Shown one piece after another: positions 43,716-52,158 of a stretch of 64,000 nucleotides of DNA. The stretch comes from an uncultured Intestinimonas sp. (lineage in GTDB: Bacteria; Bacillota; Clostridia; Oscillospirales; Oscillospiraceae), in assembly GCF_944387245.1 (NCBI RefSeq), contig NZ_CALXEE010000003.1:1-64000 (forward strand), in the 5' to 3' direction. The number at the start of each line of letters is the position of its first letter. Within the stretch, counting starts at the first letter, position 1. A program made the position numbers and the translations under genes. The notes beneath the pieces are model-generated. The model made no database searches. It saw nothing but the letters and a program-made list of their open reading frames with translations, and was not told the origin of the DNA.

Positions 43716-45278
43716 ATGGCTGTGCCTGGGACGGAGATCCTGCGCATGGAACACATCCGCAAGGTGTATTCCAACGGTGTCGTGGCCAACAGCGACATCA
43801 CGTTCGCAGTCAACCACGGTGAGATCCACGCCCTTTCCGGGGAAAATGGCGCGGGTAAGACCACGCTGATGAAGATGCTGTTCGGTGAGGAGCAGCCCAC
43901 CCGGGGAGACATTTATATCAACGGAGAAAAGACGGTGATTGCCTCGCCCACCGCCGCCATCCGTATGGGCATCGGTATGGTGCACCAACACTTCATGCTG
44001 GTCCCGTCCCTGACGGTGATCGAGAACATGATCCTGGGCATGGAGCCCAGGAAGGGACTCATCATCGACCAGAAGCTGGCGGAGCGGCAGGTGGCCGAGA
44101 TCTCGGAAAAGTATAACCTCATCGTGCCGCCCCATGCCAAGGTCCAGGACCTGACGGTGGGTCAGAAGCAGAAGGTGGAGATCCTCAAGGCGCTGCTCCA
44201 TGGCGCCAAGATCATGATCCTGGACGAGCCCACCGCCGTGCTCACCCCTCAGGAGACCCGTGAGCTCTTCCACGAGCTGAAGATCCTCCGGGACAGCGGC
44301 TACACCATTATCTTTATCTCCCACAAGCTCAATGAGGTACGGGAGCTGTGCGACCGCATCACCATCATCCGCCGTGGCCAGACCATGGGGGTCTATGATG
44401 TGAAGGATGTGGATGAGGAGGAGATCTCCCATCTGATGGTCGGCCGCGATGTGGCGCTCCACCTGGAGAAGAAGCCCGCCCACCAGGGCGAGGCCGCCAT
44501 TGAAGTGGAGGGCCTCACGGTGCGCAACATCATCGGCCAGAAGAAGCTGGACGGCATCTCCTTTCGCGCCATGCGGGGCGAGGTCTTCGGCGTGGCCGGT
44601 GTGGAGGGCAACGGGCAGACCGAGCTGGTGGAGGCACTCAGCCGCAACATGGACTTCCACGGCGGCAGCATCCGCATCCTGGGCAAGGACATCAGCGGCA
44701 TGAGCATCCGGCAGCTCCGGGCCCAGAAGGTGAGCCACATCCCCGAGGACCGTATGACCACCGGCATCGCCGGGGCCCTCTCCATCACAGAGAACGCCAT
44801 GGCGGACAAGTCCTACAATCCGGAGTTCTGTGGTAAGGGCACCCTGCTGCGGAAGAAGAACATCAAGGCCTATGGGCAGAAGATGGTGGAGCGCTATCAC
44901 ATCTTCTGCAAGGACCTGGATGTGGCCATCTCCAGCCTGTCCGGCGGCAATATCCAGAAGGTGGTGCTGGCCCGGGAGCTCTCCAGTGATCCCGAGGTCA
45001 TCATTGCCGACCAGCCCACCCGAGGGGTGGATGTGGGCGCCACGGAGTTCATCCGGAAGGAGCTGCTGCGGCTCCGGGACGAGGGCAAATGCGTCTTTTT
45101 GGTGTCCTCCGACCTCAATGAGCTGCTGGGCCTGGCCGACCGGCTCATCGTGCTGTGCGGCGGAAAGATCGCGGCCTACTTCCCGGATACCACCGCCATC
45201 ACCGAGGACGACGTGGGCCAGTACATGCTGGGTCTGGACCGGCAGAGCGAGCAGGAGATTGCGGAGGTGACAAAATGA
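43716..45278 (+). CDS. Nucleoside ABC transporter ATPase (double-domain)
   Basis: 520 residues with two ABC domains in tandem, like NupO/YufO and RbsA. First domain: Walker A GENGAGKTTLMKML, signature LTVGQKQKVEILKALL, Walker B IMILDEPTAVLT. Second domain: VEGNGQTELVEAL in place of a full Walker A, signature LSGGNIQKVVLARELS and IIADQPTRGVD. The degenerate second nucleotide site is normal for the family. Works with the BMP lipoprotein and two permeases. Confidence 0.94.
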   Translation: MAVPGTEILRMEHIRKVYSNGVVANSDITFAVNHGEIHALSGENGAGKTTLMKMLFGEEQPTRGDIYINGEKTVIASPTAAIRMGIGMVHQHFMLVPSLTVIENMILGMEPRKGLIIDQKLAERQVAEISEKYNLIVPPHAKVQDLTVGQKQKVEILKALLHGAKIMILDEPTAVLTPQETRELFHELKILRDSGYTIIFISHKLNEVRELCDRITIIRRGQTMGVYDVKDVDEEEISHLMVGRDVALHLEKKPAHQGEAAIEVEGLTVRNIIGQKKLDGISFRAMRGEVFGVAGVEGNGQTELVEALSRNMDFHGGSIRILGKDISGMSIRQLRAQKVSHIPEDRMTTGIAGALSITENAMADKSYNPEFCGKGTLLRKKNIKAYGQKMVERYHIFCKDLDVAISSLSGGNIQKVVLARELSSDPEVIIADQPTRGVDVGATEFIRKELLRLRDEGKCVFLVSSDLNELLGLADRLIVLCGGKIAAYFPDTTAITEDDVGQYMLGLDRQSEQEIAEVTK

Positions 45279-46363
45279 CACTGAAAAAAGCCAACCTCCT
45301 GGTGGACAGCGTCAAGATGCTGCTGGTGATCGTGGTGGCACTGGTGCTGGTGACGGGGATCGTCTTTGCCGTCAGTTCGGAACCGTCCAACGCCCTCTAT
45401 AACTTTTTCATCGGGCCTTTCCTCTCCCTGCGCCGGGTGGGCAACATCATTGAGGGGGCCTGCCCCCTGGTCTTTACGGCCCTGGCCGTCATGATCATCT
45501 TCCGGGCCGGTCAGTTCTCCATGATCTCCGAGGGCGCCTTCTTCATGGGTGCCGCCATCGCCATGGCGGTCTCCATCGCCGTGCCCATGCCCACCGGGAT
45601 CCACGCTGTGGCGTGCCTCCTCTGTGCCGCTGCCGGCGGCGCTCTGGTGGCCTCCATCCCTGCCTTCCTGAAGAAGCTGTGGAGCGTCAGCGAAGTGGTG
45701 ACCTCCATCATGCTCAACTATGTGGTCCAGTATTTTGCCATCTATCTGGTGACCTACCACTTCCGTGAGATGCAGTCCTCCTCTCTGGCCTCCCTGAAGC
45801 TGGCCGAGACCAGTCTGCTGCCCGGCATCCTGCCCGGCACCAACGTGCACCTGGGCGTGATCATCGCCATCCTGATGTGCGTGTTCTGCTGGTTCCTGAT
45901 CTACCGCTCCCGCTTCGGCTATCAGCTGCGCATTACCGGCTGCAACCCCTCCTTCGCCCACTATGTGGGCCTGAAGGAGACCGGCGTCATGGTGGGCGCT
46001 CAGGTGATTGCCGGCGCCATCGCCGGCATGGGAGGCAGCATCGAGCTGCTGGGCATGTATACCCGCTTCAAGTGGACCGAGACCCCCGGCTACGGCTGGA
46101 CCGGCATCGTGGTGGCCCTGTTGGCCAAGGACAACCCTTTGATGGTGCCTCTGGCCGCCGCCTTCATCGCCTACATCAACACCGGCGCCAATATCATGGC
46201 CATGAACAGCGACGTGAGCAGTGAGATGGCTCAGATCATCCAGGGCGTCATCATGCTGCTCATCGCCTCCGGCGCGCTGCTTCAGCGCTGGCGCCAGAAG
46301 CTCATCGACAAGGCCGCCGAGCAGGAGCAGGCCGCCGCTGCCGCTGAGCAGGTACAGGCGTAA
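45275..46363 (+). CDS. Nucleoside ABC transporter permease, first subunit
   Basis: 362 residues, about eight to ten hydrophobic segments. Belongs to the BPD_transp_2 family, like NupP/YufP. Family stretches: GNIIEGACPLVFTALAVMII, IFRAGQFSMISEGAFFMGA and YGWTGIVVALLAKDNPLMVP. The ATG at 45275 overlaps the ATPase stop (ATGA); longer frames are inside the ATPase gene. An Ala/Glu/Gln-rich tail follows the last membrane segment. Confidence 0.93.
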   Translation: MTLKKANLLVDSVKMLLVIVVALVLVTGIVFAVSSEPSNALYNFFIGPFLSLRRVGNIIEGACPLVFTALAVMIIFRAGQFSMISEGAFFMGAAIAMAVSIAVPMPTGIHAVACLLCAAAGGALVASIPAFLKKLWSVSEVVTSIMLNYVVQYFAIYLVTYHFREMQSSSLASLKLAETSLLPGILPGTNVHLGVIIAILMCVFCWFLIYRSRFGYQLRITGCNPSFAHYVGLKETGVMVGAQVIAGAIAGMGGSIELLGMYTRFKWTETPGYGWTGIVVALLAKDNPLMVPLAAAFIAYINTGANIMAMNSDVSSEMAQIIQGVIMLLIASGALLQRWRQKLIDKAAEQEQAAAAAEQVQA

Positions 46364-46375
46364 GGGGGTGCTGGT

Positions 46376-47302
46376 ATGTCTATCATTTTACAAAACATTT
46401 TCAGCACGGAATTCGTCTACATGTGGATCCGTGTGGTGACCCCCATCCTGCTGCCCGCCCTGGGCGGCGCCATCTGCAATCGGGCGGGTGTGGTCAATCT
46501 GGGCCTGGAGGGCATCATGCTCCTCTCCGCCCTGGCCGGCGTGCTGGGGAGCGCCTTTGGCGGCGGCCTGCTGGCCGGACTGGCGGCGGGGCTGGGCACT
46601 GCCTTGCTGGTGAGCCTGGTGTTTGCCTACTTCCATCTGAACCTGAAGGCAGACGCCACCATCTGCGGTACCGCCATCAACACCCTTGCCTCCGGCTTTA
46701 CGGTGCTGCTCCTCTTCACCATCACCGGTGAGAAGGGTACCAGCGCCTCCCTGAAGAGCTTTTCCTTTTCCACTGTAAACATCCCTCTGGTGGAGGATAT
46801 CCCTGTCATCGGCAAGATCCTCTCCGGACACAACCTCATGACCTATGTGGCCCTGCTGGCCGTAGTGGCGGTGTGGTTCCTCCTCTATAAGATGCCTCTG
46901 GGGCTGCGGATCCGCTCTGTGGGTGAAAACCCCAACGCCGCCTCCTCCGTGGGCGTCAACGTCCGGCGGACCCGCTACATCGCCATCCTCCTCTGCGGCG
47001 CCCTCACCGGCCTGGGCGGCATGTACATGTCCATGGGCTACCTGGGCATGTTCACCAGGGAGATGGTGGCCGGCCGCGGCTTCATCGCCCTGGCCGCCGC
47101 CGCCATGGGACAGTCCACCCCCATCGGTGTGTTCCTGTCCTCCATGCTGTTCGCCTTCTTTGACGGCATGTCCAACACCTTGCAGCTGCTGGCGCTGCCC
47201 TCCCAGTTCATCGACATGCTTCCCTACCTGGCCACCATCGGCGGCCTCACCGCCTACTCCATCCAGCGCGCCAGAAAGGCCAAGCGCCGTCTGGCGGAAT
47301 GA
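46376..47302 (+). CDS. Nucleoside ABC transporter permease, second subunit
   Basis: 308 residues. Shorter BPD_transp_2 permease, like NupQ/YufQ, with RVVTPILLPALGGAICNRAG, VVNLGLEGIMLLSALAG and GRGFIALAAAAMGQSTPIGV. Lies 12 bases after the first permease with GGGGGTG upstream. It completes the importer. Confidence 0.93.
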   Translation: MSIILQNIFSTEFVYMWIRVVTPILLPALGGAICNRAGVVNLGLEGIMLLSALAGVLGSAFGGGLLAGLAAGLGTALLVSLVFAYFHLNLKADATICGTAINTLASGFTVLLLFTITGEKGTSASLKSFSFSTVNIPLVEDIPVIGKILSGHNLMTYVALLAVVAVWFLLYKMPLGLRIRSVGENPNAASSVGVNVRRTRYIAILLCGALTGLGGMYMSMGYLGMFTREMVAGRGFIALAAAAMGQSTPIGVFLSSMLFAFFDGMSNTLQLLALPSQFIDMLPYLATIGGLTAYSIQRARKAKRRLAE

Positions 47303-47326
47303 CATCAGGAAACGAGGAATCAAGAT

Positions 47327-48100
47327 ATGGATATGCTGAACAAGGACGAGATGACTCTGGGCAAGCGGCAGTATCACATCCACCTGGAACCCGGTGACAT
47401 CGGGGAGTATGTGCTCCTGCCCGGTGATCCCGCCCGCAGCGACCGGGTGGCTGCCTATCTGGAGGACGCCCGCCTGGTGGCCAACAACCGGGAGCACCGC
47501 ACCTTCACCGGCTACTACAAGGGGGTGAAGGTCTCCGTAACCTCCACCGGCATGGGCTGCCCCTCCACCGCCATCGCCGCCGAGGAGCTCATCAACATCG
47601 GCGCCAAGTATCTGGTGCGCATCGGCAGCACCGCCGCCCTCCAGCCCGAGCTGAAGATCGGCGACCTGGTGATCTCCACCGGCTCCATGAAAAACGAGGG
47701 CACCTCCCGGTTCTATGTGCCCGACTGCTTCCCGGCGGTGCCCGACTTCGACTTCACCCGGGTCCTCATCGACACCGCCCGGGAGATGCAGCCCAGCCTG
47801 GGCTGCGGCGTCTACTACGGCATCAACGCCAGCGACGACGCCTTCTACGGCGAGACGCCGGAGTGGATTCAGAAGCTCCACGATCTGGGCTGCCTGAATG
47901 TGGAGATGGAGAGCTCTGCCCTCTATACCGTCTGCCACCGCAGAGGGGTGAAGGGGGCCATGATCTCGGCGGTGTCGGGCAATCTGGTCCGCGCCGACGT
48001 GATCTATGAGAAGGAGAACACCGGTCTGGCCCAGGGCTGGGAGGACGAGATCCAGGTGGTCCTGGAGGCCATCTATCGGATCGACCAGAGCCGTCACTGA
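47327..48100 (+). CDS. Uridine phosphorylase-like nucleoside phosphorylase, copy 3
   Basis: 257 residues. Closest of the three to canonical uridine phosphorylase: IGEYVLLPGDPARSDRVAAY, VSVTSTGMGCPSTAIAAEEL, LVRIGSTAALQPELKIGDLV and an intact NVEMESSALYTVCHRRG with Met-Glu for ribose. Should convert uridine or a related nucleoside to base plus ribose-1-phosphate. Second ATG at 47333 is possible. Lies 24 bases after the permease gene. Confidence 0.92.
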   Translation: MDMLNKDEMTLGKRQYHIHLEPGDIGEYVLLPGDPARSDRVAAYLEDARLVANNREHRTFTGYYKGVKVSVTSTGMGCPSTAIAAEELINIGAKYLVRIGSTAALQPELKIGDLVISTGSMKNEGTSRFYVPDCFPAVPDFDFTRVLIDTAREMQPSLGCGVYYGINASDDAFYGETPEWIQKLHDLGCLNVEMESSALYTVCHRRGVKGAMISAVSGNLVRADVIYEKENTGLAQGWEDEIQVVLEAIYRIDQSRH

Positions 48101-48136
48101 GTCGTTTCCAGCAAAAAACAAGGAGCGTTTTGAAGC

Positions 48137-49084
48137 ATGAAGTATATTTTGATCGACGCCGACACCGGGATCGATGATTCCATTGCCATCCTGTTTGCCC
48201 TCAAGCGGAAGGACGTGCGGGTGGTGGGTATCACCACCGGCTTCGGCAACACCAACGCCCGCCAGGCGGCGGACAACAGCCTGCGGCTCATCCGGCTCTC
48301 CGGCGTGGACTATGAGGTCCCCGTGGCGGTGGGCGCCACCGGTCCGCTGGTGGGGGAGTGGGAGGGACCTGTCCCTCACATCCACGGCCACAACGGCATC
48401 GGCGACGCCCAGATCCCCGCCTCTTCCCAGCAGCCCCTGGAGGAGGAAGCCTGTGACTTCATCATCCGCATGGCAAAGGAGTACGACGGGAAGCTGACCC
48501 TTGTGACCCTGGGCCGGATGACCAACCTGGCGCTGGCCCTCCAGAAGGAGCCGGAGCTGCCCCGCATGGTGAAGAACGTGGTCTTTATGGGCGGCACCTA
48601 CCACGCCCCCGGCAACGTGACCCCGGTGGCGGAGGCCAACATCGCCGGCGACCCGGAGGCCGCCGACCAGGTGCTCCAGGCCGGCTTTGACATCACCATG
48701 GTGGGTCTGGACGTGACCCAGAAGGTCCGCCTGACGGCGGAGCACATCGAGAAGCTGGACAAGTACGCCGCGCCGGAGAACCGTCCTATCGTGGACTACC
48801 TCAAGCAGGCCATGCCCCTCTACTTCCGGTTCAACCGGCAGCAGAACAACTGCCTGGACCACTGCCCGGTCCACGACCCCATGGCCATGCTGACTGTGGT
48901 GGACCCCGCCCTGGTCACCGTGCGGCGGATGCCCGCCCGGGTGGAGTGCGGCGGCGCCTTCTGCCGCGGCATGGTGGTCACCGACCTGCGGGAGTATCCC
49001 ATGGATGCCCAGTATCTGAACATCTGCGTGGACGTGGACGGCCGGAAGGCCGTGGAAGAGCTGCTCACTACCTTTATGGATTAA
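48137..49084 (+). CDS. Nucleoside hydrolase, third copy in window
   Basis: 315 residues. Motif YILIDADTGIDDSIAILFAL has Ala-Asp-Thr in place of the common Cys-Asp-Pro but keeps the calcium-binding Asp pattern. VTLGRMTNLALALQ replaces the usual TGPLTN, and NIAGDPEAADQVL is typical. Produces free ribose, which the adjacent kinase could use. AAGGAG lies upstream of the ATG. Confidence 0.9.
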   Translation: MKYILIDADTGIDDSIAILFALKRKDVRVVGITTGFGNTNARQAADNSLRLIRLSGVDYEVPVAVGATGPLVGEWEGPVPHIHGHNGIGDAQIPASSQQPLEEEACDFIIRMAKEYDGKLTLVTLGRMTNLALALQKEPELPRMVKNVVFMGGTYHAPGNVTPVAEANIAGDPEAADQVLQAGFDITMVGLDVTQKVRLTAEHIEKLDKYAAPENRPIVDYLKQAMPLYFRFNRQQNNCLDHCPVHDPMAMLTVVDPALVTVRRMPARVECGGAFCRGMVVTDLREYPMDAQYLNICVDVDGRKAVEELLTTFMD

Positions 49085-49106
49085 AGGCGGAAAGGAGAGG
49101 TCAGAG

Positions 49107-49994
49107 ATGCGCGTACTGAACTTCGGATCGCTGAACATCGACTACGTCTACCAGGTGGACCACTTCGTCCAGCCTGGAGAGACGATGAGTTCCTTATCCC
49201 TTCAGGTAAACTGCGGCGGCAAGGGCCTCAACCAGTCAGTGGCCCTTGCCCGGGCTGGGGTGGAGGTGTGGCACGCCGGCTGCATCGGCCCTGAGGGAGA
49301 ATTCCTGCGGGACAAGCTCACCTCCGCCGGAGTGGATACCACCTTTGTCCGCCAGGTAGACGGGAGCACCGGCCACGCCATCATTCAGGTGGACCGGTCG
49401 GGCCAGAACAGTATCCTCCTCTACGACGGGGCCAACAGCCGCATCACTGAGGCCTTTGTGGATGAGGTGCTGGAGCACTTCGATCCCGGAGACGTGGTGC
49501 TGCTTCAGAATGAGACCAGCTGTGTGGGTTACATCATGGACCGGGCGGCGGCGCTGGGTATGCGCATCGCCCTCAACGCCGCTCCGGCCAACGAGAAGCT
49601 GAATGGTCTGCCCCTGGAGAAGCTCAGCTGGCTGCTGGTCAACGAGGTGGAAGGGGCCTTTCTGGCCGGAACCGAGGACCCGGAGGAGATCGCCCGGGTA
49701 CTCACCGCCCGCTACCCCAAGACCATGCTGGTCCTGACCCTGGGGGTCCAGGGCTCCCTGGCCGCCCTGGGGGAGGAGCGGGTCCGGATGCCTGCCCGTC
49801 CGGTGAAGGCGGTGGATACCACCGCCGCCGGGGACACCTTCACCGGCTACTTCCTCCGGGGCGTCCTGGACGGACGGAGCCTGGAGGAGTCCCTGGGTCT
49901 GGCGGCGGCGGCCAGCGCCCTGGCCGTGACCCGGGTGGGGGCCGCTGACGCCGTACCTGCCTACGACGAGGCCGAGGCCTTTTACCGCTCCTGA
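49107..49994 (+). CDS. rbsK: Ribokinase (PfkB family)
   Basis: 295 residues. N-terminal LNFGSLNIDYVYQVDHFVQP and the GGKGLNQSVALARAG loop match ribokinases, and the C-terminal VDTTAAGDTFTGYFL contains the catalytic Asp and anion hole. It would turn ribose released by nucleoside hydrolase into ribose-5-phosphate. Another PfkB-family sugar kinase is possible, but context favours ribose. GGAAAGGAGAGG precedes the ATG. Confidence 0.88.
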   Translation: MRVLNFGSLNIDYVYQVDHFVQPGETMSSLSLQVNCGGKGLNQSVALARAGVEVWHAGCIGPEGEFLRDKLTSAGVDTTFVRQVDGSTGHAIIQVDRSGQNSILLYDGANSRITEAFVDEVLEHFDPGDVVLLQNETSCVGYIMDRAAALGMRIALNAAPANEKLNGLPLEKLSWLLVNEVEGAFLAGTEDPEEIARVLTARYPKTMLVLTLGVQGSLAALGEERVRMPARPVKAVDTTAAGDTFTGYFLRGVLDGRSLEESLGLAAAASALAVTRVGAADAVPAYDEAEAFYRS

Positions 49995-50019
49995 GTATAG
50001 ACGGATCATAAAAACCAAG

Positions 50020-50056
50020 ACGCGGCGCGTCCGGGGAGAGCCCGGGCGCGCCGCGT
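50020..50056 (+). terminator. Terminator of the nucleoside cluster
   Basis: 16-bp stem ACGCGGCGCGTCCGGG pairing to CCCGGGCGCGCCGCGT (one G-T) with a five-base loop, followed by TCTTTTC. It starts 26 bases after the ribokinase stop and faces the minus-strand gene that ends at 50062, so it may serve both. Confidence 0.88.
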
Positions 50057-50061
50057 TCTTT

Positions 50062-50676
50062 TCAAGTGGAAGTCCGGCTGTTGGCATGGGTGGGAAAGCC
50101 GATGAGAAAACCCACGCAGCCGGAGACAAAGTCACGGAACTGGACCACTGTGGCGCTGACGGAGTCGGAGGCCAGAAGCTGGCCGCTGGCCGCCCCCATG
50201 TTTCGGAGGATCAGCAGGACCACCAGACAGAACAGTCCGATGACTGTGGCGGTGGCCACCTGGAGACAGTTGGTATCCGGAAGCCAGGCCGGAAGAGAAG
50301 GGGACGGGACAGATTGGGTGCCGCCGCTCTCCATGGCGGCATCTCCGGCTGTAAAACCGATCTGGTTCTTGGGAGCGCTGATCTCGGTCCCCGCCTGGGC
50401 GACAGTCGTCAGCGCAGCCGGAGCCGATACCGCCTCTGTCTGGGCAGAGGAGCGATTGACGAAGTTGGCGCTGAGGAAGTAGCCGAAAATGGCGGCGGAA
50501 GAGGTGCGTATGATGACGTCGATGTCGCCGACCGCCGGATCGGCTTCAGAGGGGAAGAAGATACTGTAGGCGGATTGGAGAAGCAGGAGCGCCATGAACA
50601 GCAGCAGACTCTTGTCCACGGGGTGGATCCTGGCCAGTCCGGTCCGCAGCGTGGTCAAACGGGAGCGTATAGACAT
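50062..50676 (-). CDS. Hypothetical membrane protein
   Basis: 204 residues with three hydrophobic stretches: SLLLFMALLLLQSAYSIFF, a weaker one around IIRTSSAAIFGYFLSANF, and VATATVIGLFCLVVLLILRN, plus a hydrophobic C-terminal GCVGFLIGF. A Ser/Ala/Thr-rich loop lies between. No known domain is recognised. The ATG at 50676 has AAGGAAG at proper distance; a GTG nine bases upstream is weaker. Confidence 0.65.
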   Translation of the reverse strand: MSIRSRLTTLRTGLARIHPVDKSLLLFMALLLLQSAYSIFFPSEADPAVGDIDVIIRTSSAAIFGYFLSANFVNRSSAQTEAVSAPAALTTVAQAGTEISAPKNQIGFTAGDAAMESGGTQSVPSPSLPAWLPDTNCLQVATATVIGLFCLVVLLILRNMGAASGQLLASDSVSATVVQFRDFVSGCVGFLIGFPTHANSRTST

Positions 50677-50867
50677 TGGGATCACTTCCTTACGGTCCTA
50701 TCCTATGCGGGAAAGGGCCGCGGCGCGACGGGCTGCCAAAAGGGCCCGCAATAAAAGAAGGAGGGGATGGGCGGGGGAGATTTTTGTTTTAAGGGTGTCA
50801 AAGCGGGAAAAATATAGTATAATGGGACCTGCGTGAAGAAACCCTACCAAGGAAAGGAAGGTCAGAT

Positions 50868-52154
50868 ATGACCCAAGTGACCCACAGGGAGTTGCTGCCC
50901 GGCGTCCGTTTGACGGCGGTGCAGACCAATAAATTCAAGAGCAATCTGCTCTCCGTCACCCTCCTGGCGCCGCTGGATGCCAAGACGGCGTCGGCCAACG
51001 CCCTTCTGCCCTATGTCCTCCGCCGGGGTACCCGGGAGCACCCCGACATGGAGTCCCTCTCCGCCGCCCTGGACGAGCTCTACGGCGGCTCCATCGAGCC
51101 CGCCGTCCGCAAGAAGGGAGAGGCCCAGGGCATCGGCTTCGTGGGCAGCTTCCTGGACGACGCCTATGCCCTGGACGACGCCCACATCCTGGAGCAGGCA
51201 GCCAGTCTGATGGGAGAGGTGCTGCTGCGCCCCGTCACCGAGGACGGCGGCTTTAAAAAGGAATATGTGGAGGGGGAGCGGAGCAACCTGGTGGACCGCA
51301 TCCAGGCTCAGATCAACGAGAAGCGCTCTTACTCCCTCCTGCGCCTCACCCAGGAGATGTGCGCCGGGGAGCCCTACGGCGTGGACAGGCTGGGCGATGA
51401 GAAGAGCGCCGCCGCCATCACGGCGGAGGGGCTGTGGGAGCGTTACCAGGCCCTTCTGGCCCACGCTCCGGTGGAGCTCTACTACTGCGGCAGCGCCGAC
51501 GCCGACCGGGTGGCCGCCGCCCTCACCGCCGCCCTGGACGGCCTGCCCCGGGCGGGGGAGCTGGAGGAGCCCGATCACAGCGTGCAGGACAATGCCACCC
51601 AGGACCAGCCCCGGCTGGTCACCGAGTCTCTGGACGTGACCCAGGGCAAGCTGGCGCTGGGCTTCCGCACCGGCGGCGCCTGTGTGTGGGAGGAGGACTA
51701 CCCGGCCCTGCTGGTGTTCAACGCCCTCTACGGCGGCACCCCCACCTCCAAGCTCTTCCTCAACGTCCGGGAGAAGCTCTCCCTGTGCTACTTTGCCAGC
51801 TCCATGCTGGAGAAGTTCAAGGGGGTCATGCTGGTCTCCTCGGGCATTGAATTTGGAAACTACGAGAAGGCCAGGGACGAGATCCTGGCCCAGCTGGACA
51901 ACTGCCGCACCGGAGCCTTTGAGGACTGGGAGCTGGAGGGCGCCCGGCGGGCGGTGGTCAGCGCCCTGCGGGCCACCATGGACGCCCAGGGCCGGCTGGA
52001 GGACTACTGGCTGGGCCAGGCGGTGGCCGGCCTGGAGGAGTCCCCCCAGGACCTGGTGGACCGGGTGGAGGCCGTCACCCGGGAGCAGGTGACAGCGGTG
52101 GCCGGAAAAATGGAGCTGGACACCATCTATTTCCTCAAGGGCAAGGAGGACTGA
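50868..52154 (+). CDS. ymfF: M16-family protein YmfF, probably non-catalytic
   Basis: 428 residues, pitrilysin/insulinase fold. It lacks the HxxEH zinc motif at the expected N-terminal place (which here reads ALLPYVLRRGTREHPDMESL), so it is likely the inactive partner of the next gene. YmfF/YmfH pairs in Firmicutes are linked to EF-P lysine modification and other processing. GGAAAGGAAGG precedes the ATG at 50868. It is four bases from the stop to the next start. Confidence 0.88.
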   Translation: MTQVTHRELLPGVRLTAVQTNKFKSNLLSVTLLAPLDAKTASANALLPYVLRRGTREHPDMESLSAALDELYGGSIEPAVRKKGEAQGIGFVGSFLDDAYALDDAHILEQAASLMGEVLLRPVTEDGGFKKEYVEGERSNLVDRIQAQINEKRSYSLLRLTQEMCAGEPYGVDRLGDEKSAAAITAEGLWERYQALLAHAPVELYYCGSADADRVAAALTAALDGLPRAGELEEPDHSVQDNATQDQPRLVTESLDVTQGKLALGFRTGGACVWEEDYPALLVFNALYGGTPTSKLFLNVREKLSLCYFASSMLEKFKGVMLVSSGIEFGNYEKARDEILAQLDNCRTGAFEDWELEGARRAVVSALRATMDAQGRLEDYWLGQAVAGLEESPQDLVDRVEAVTREQVTAVAGKMELDTIYFLKGKED

Positions 52155-52158
52155 TACC

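Noticed and set aside
43677..45281. A 534-codon open frame on the minus strand
   Set aside because: Antisense to the double-domain ABC ATPase, whose motifs are unmistakable; no ribosome site or family motif on the minus strand.
46388..49138. A 916-codon open frame on the minus strand
   Set aside because: It is antisense to the second permease, phosphorylase 3 and the nucleoside hydrolase, has His/Gly/Asp-rich non-protein-like composition, and results from GC-rich codon bias.
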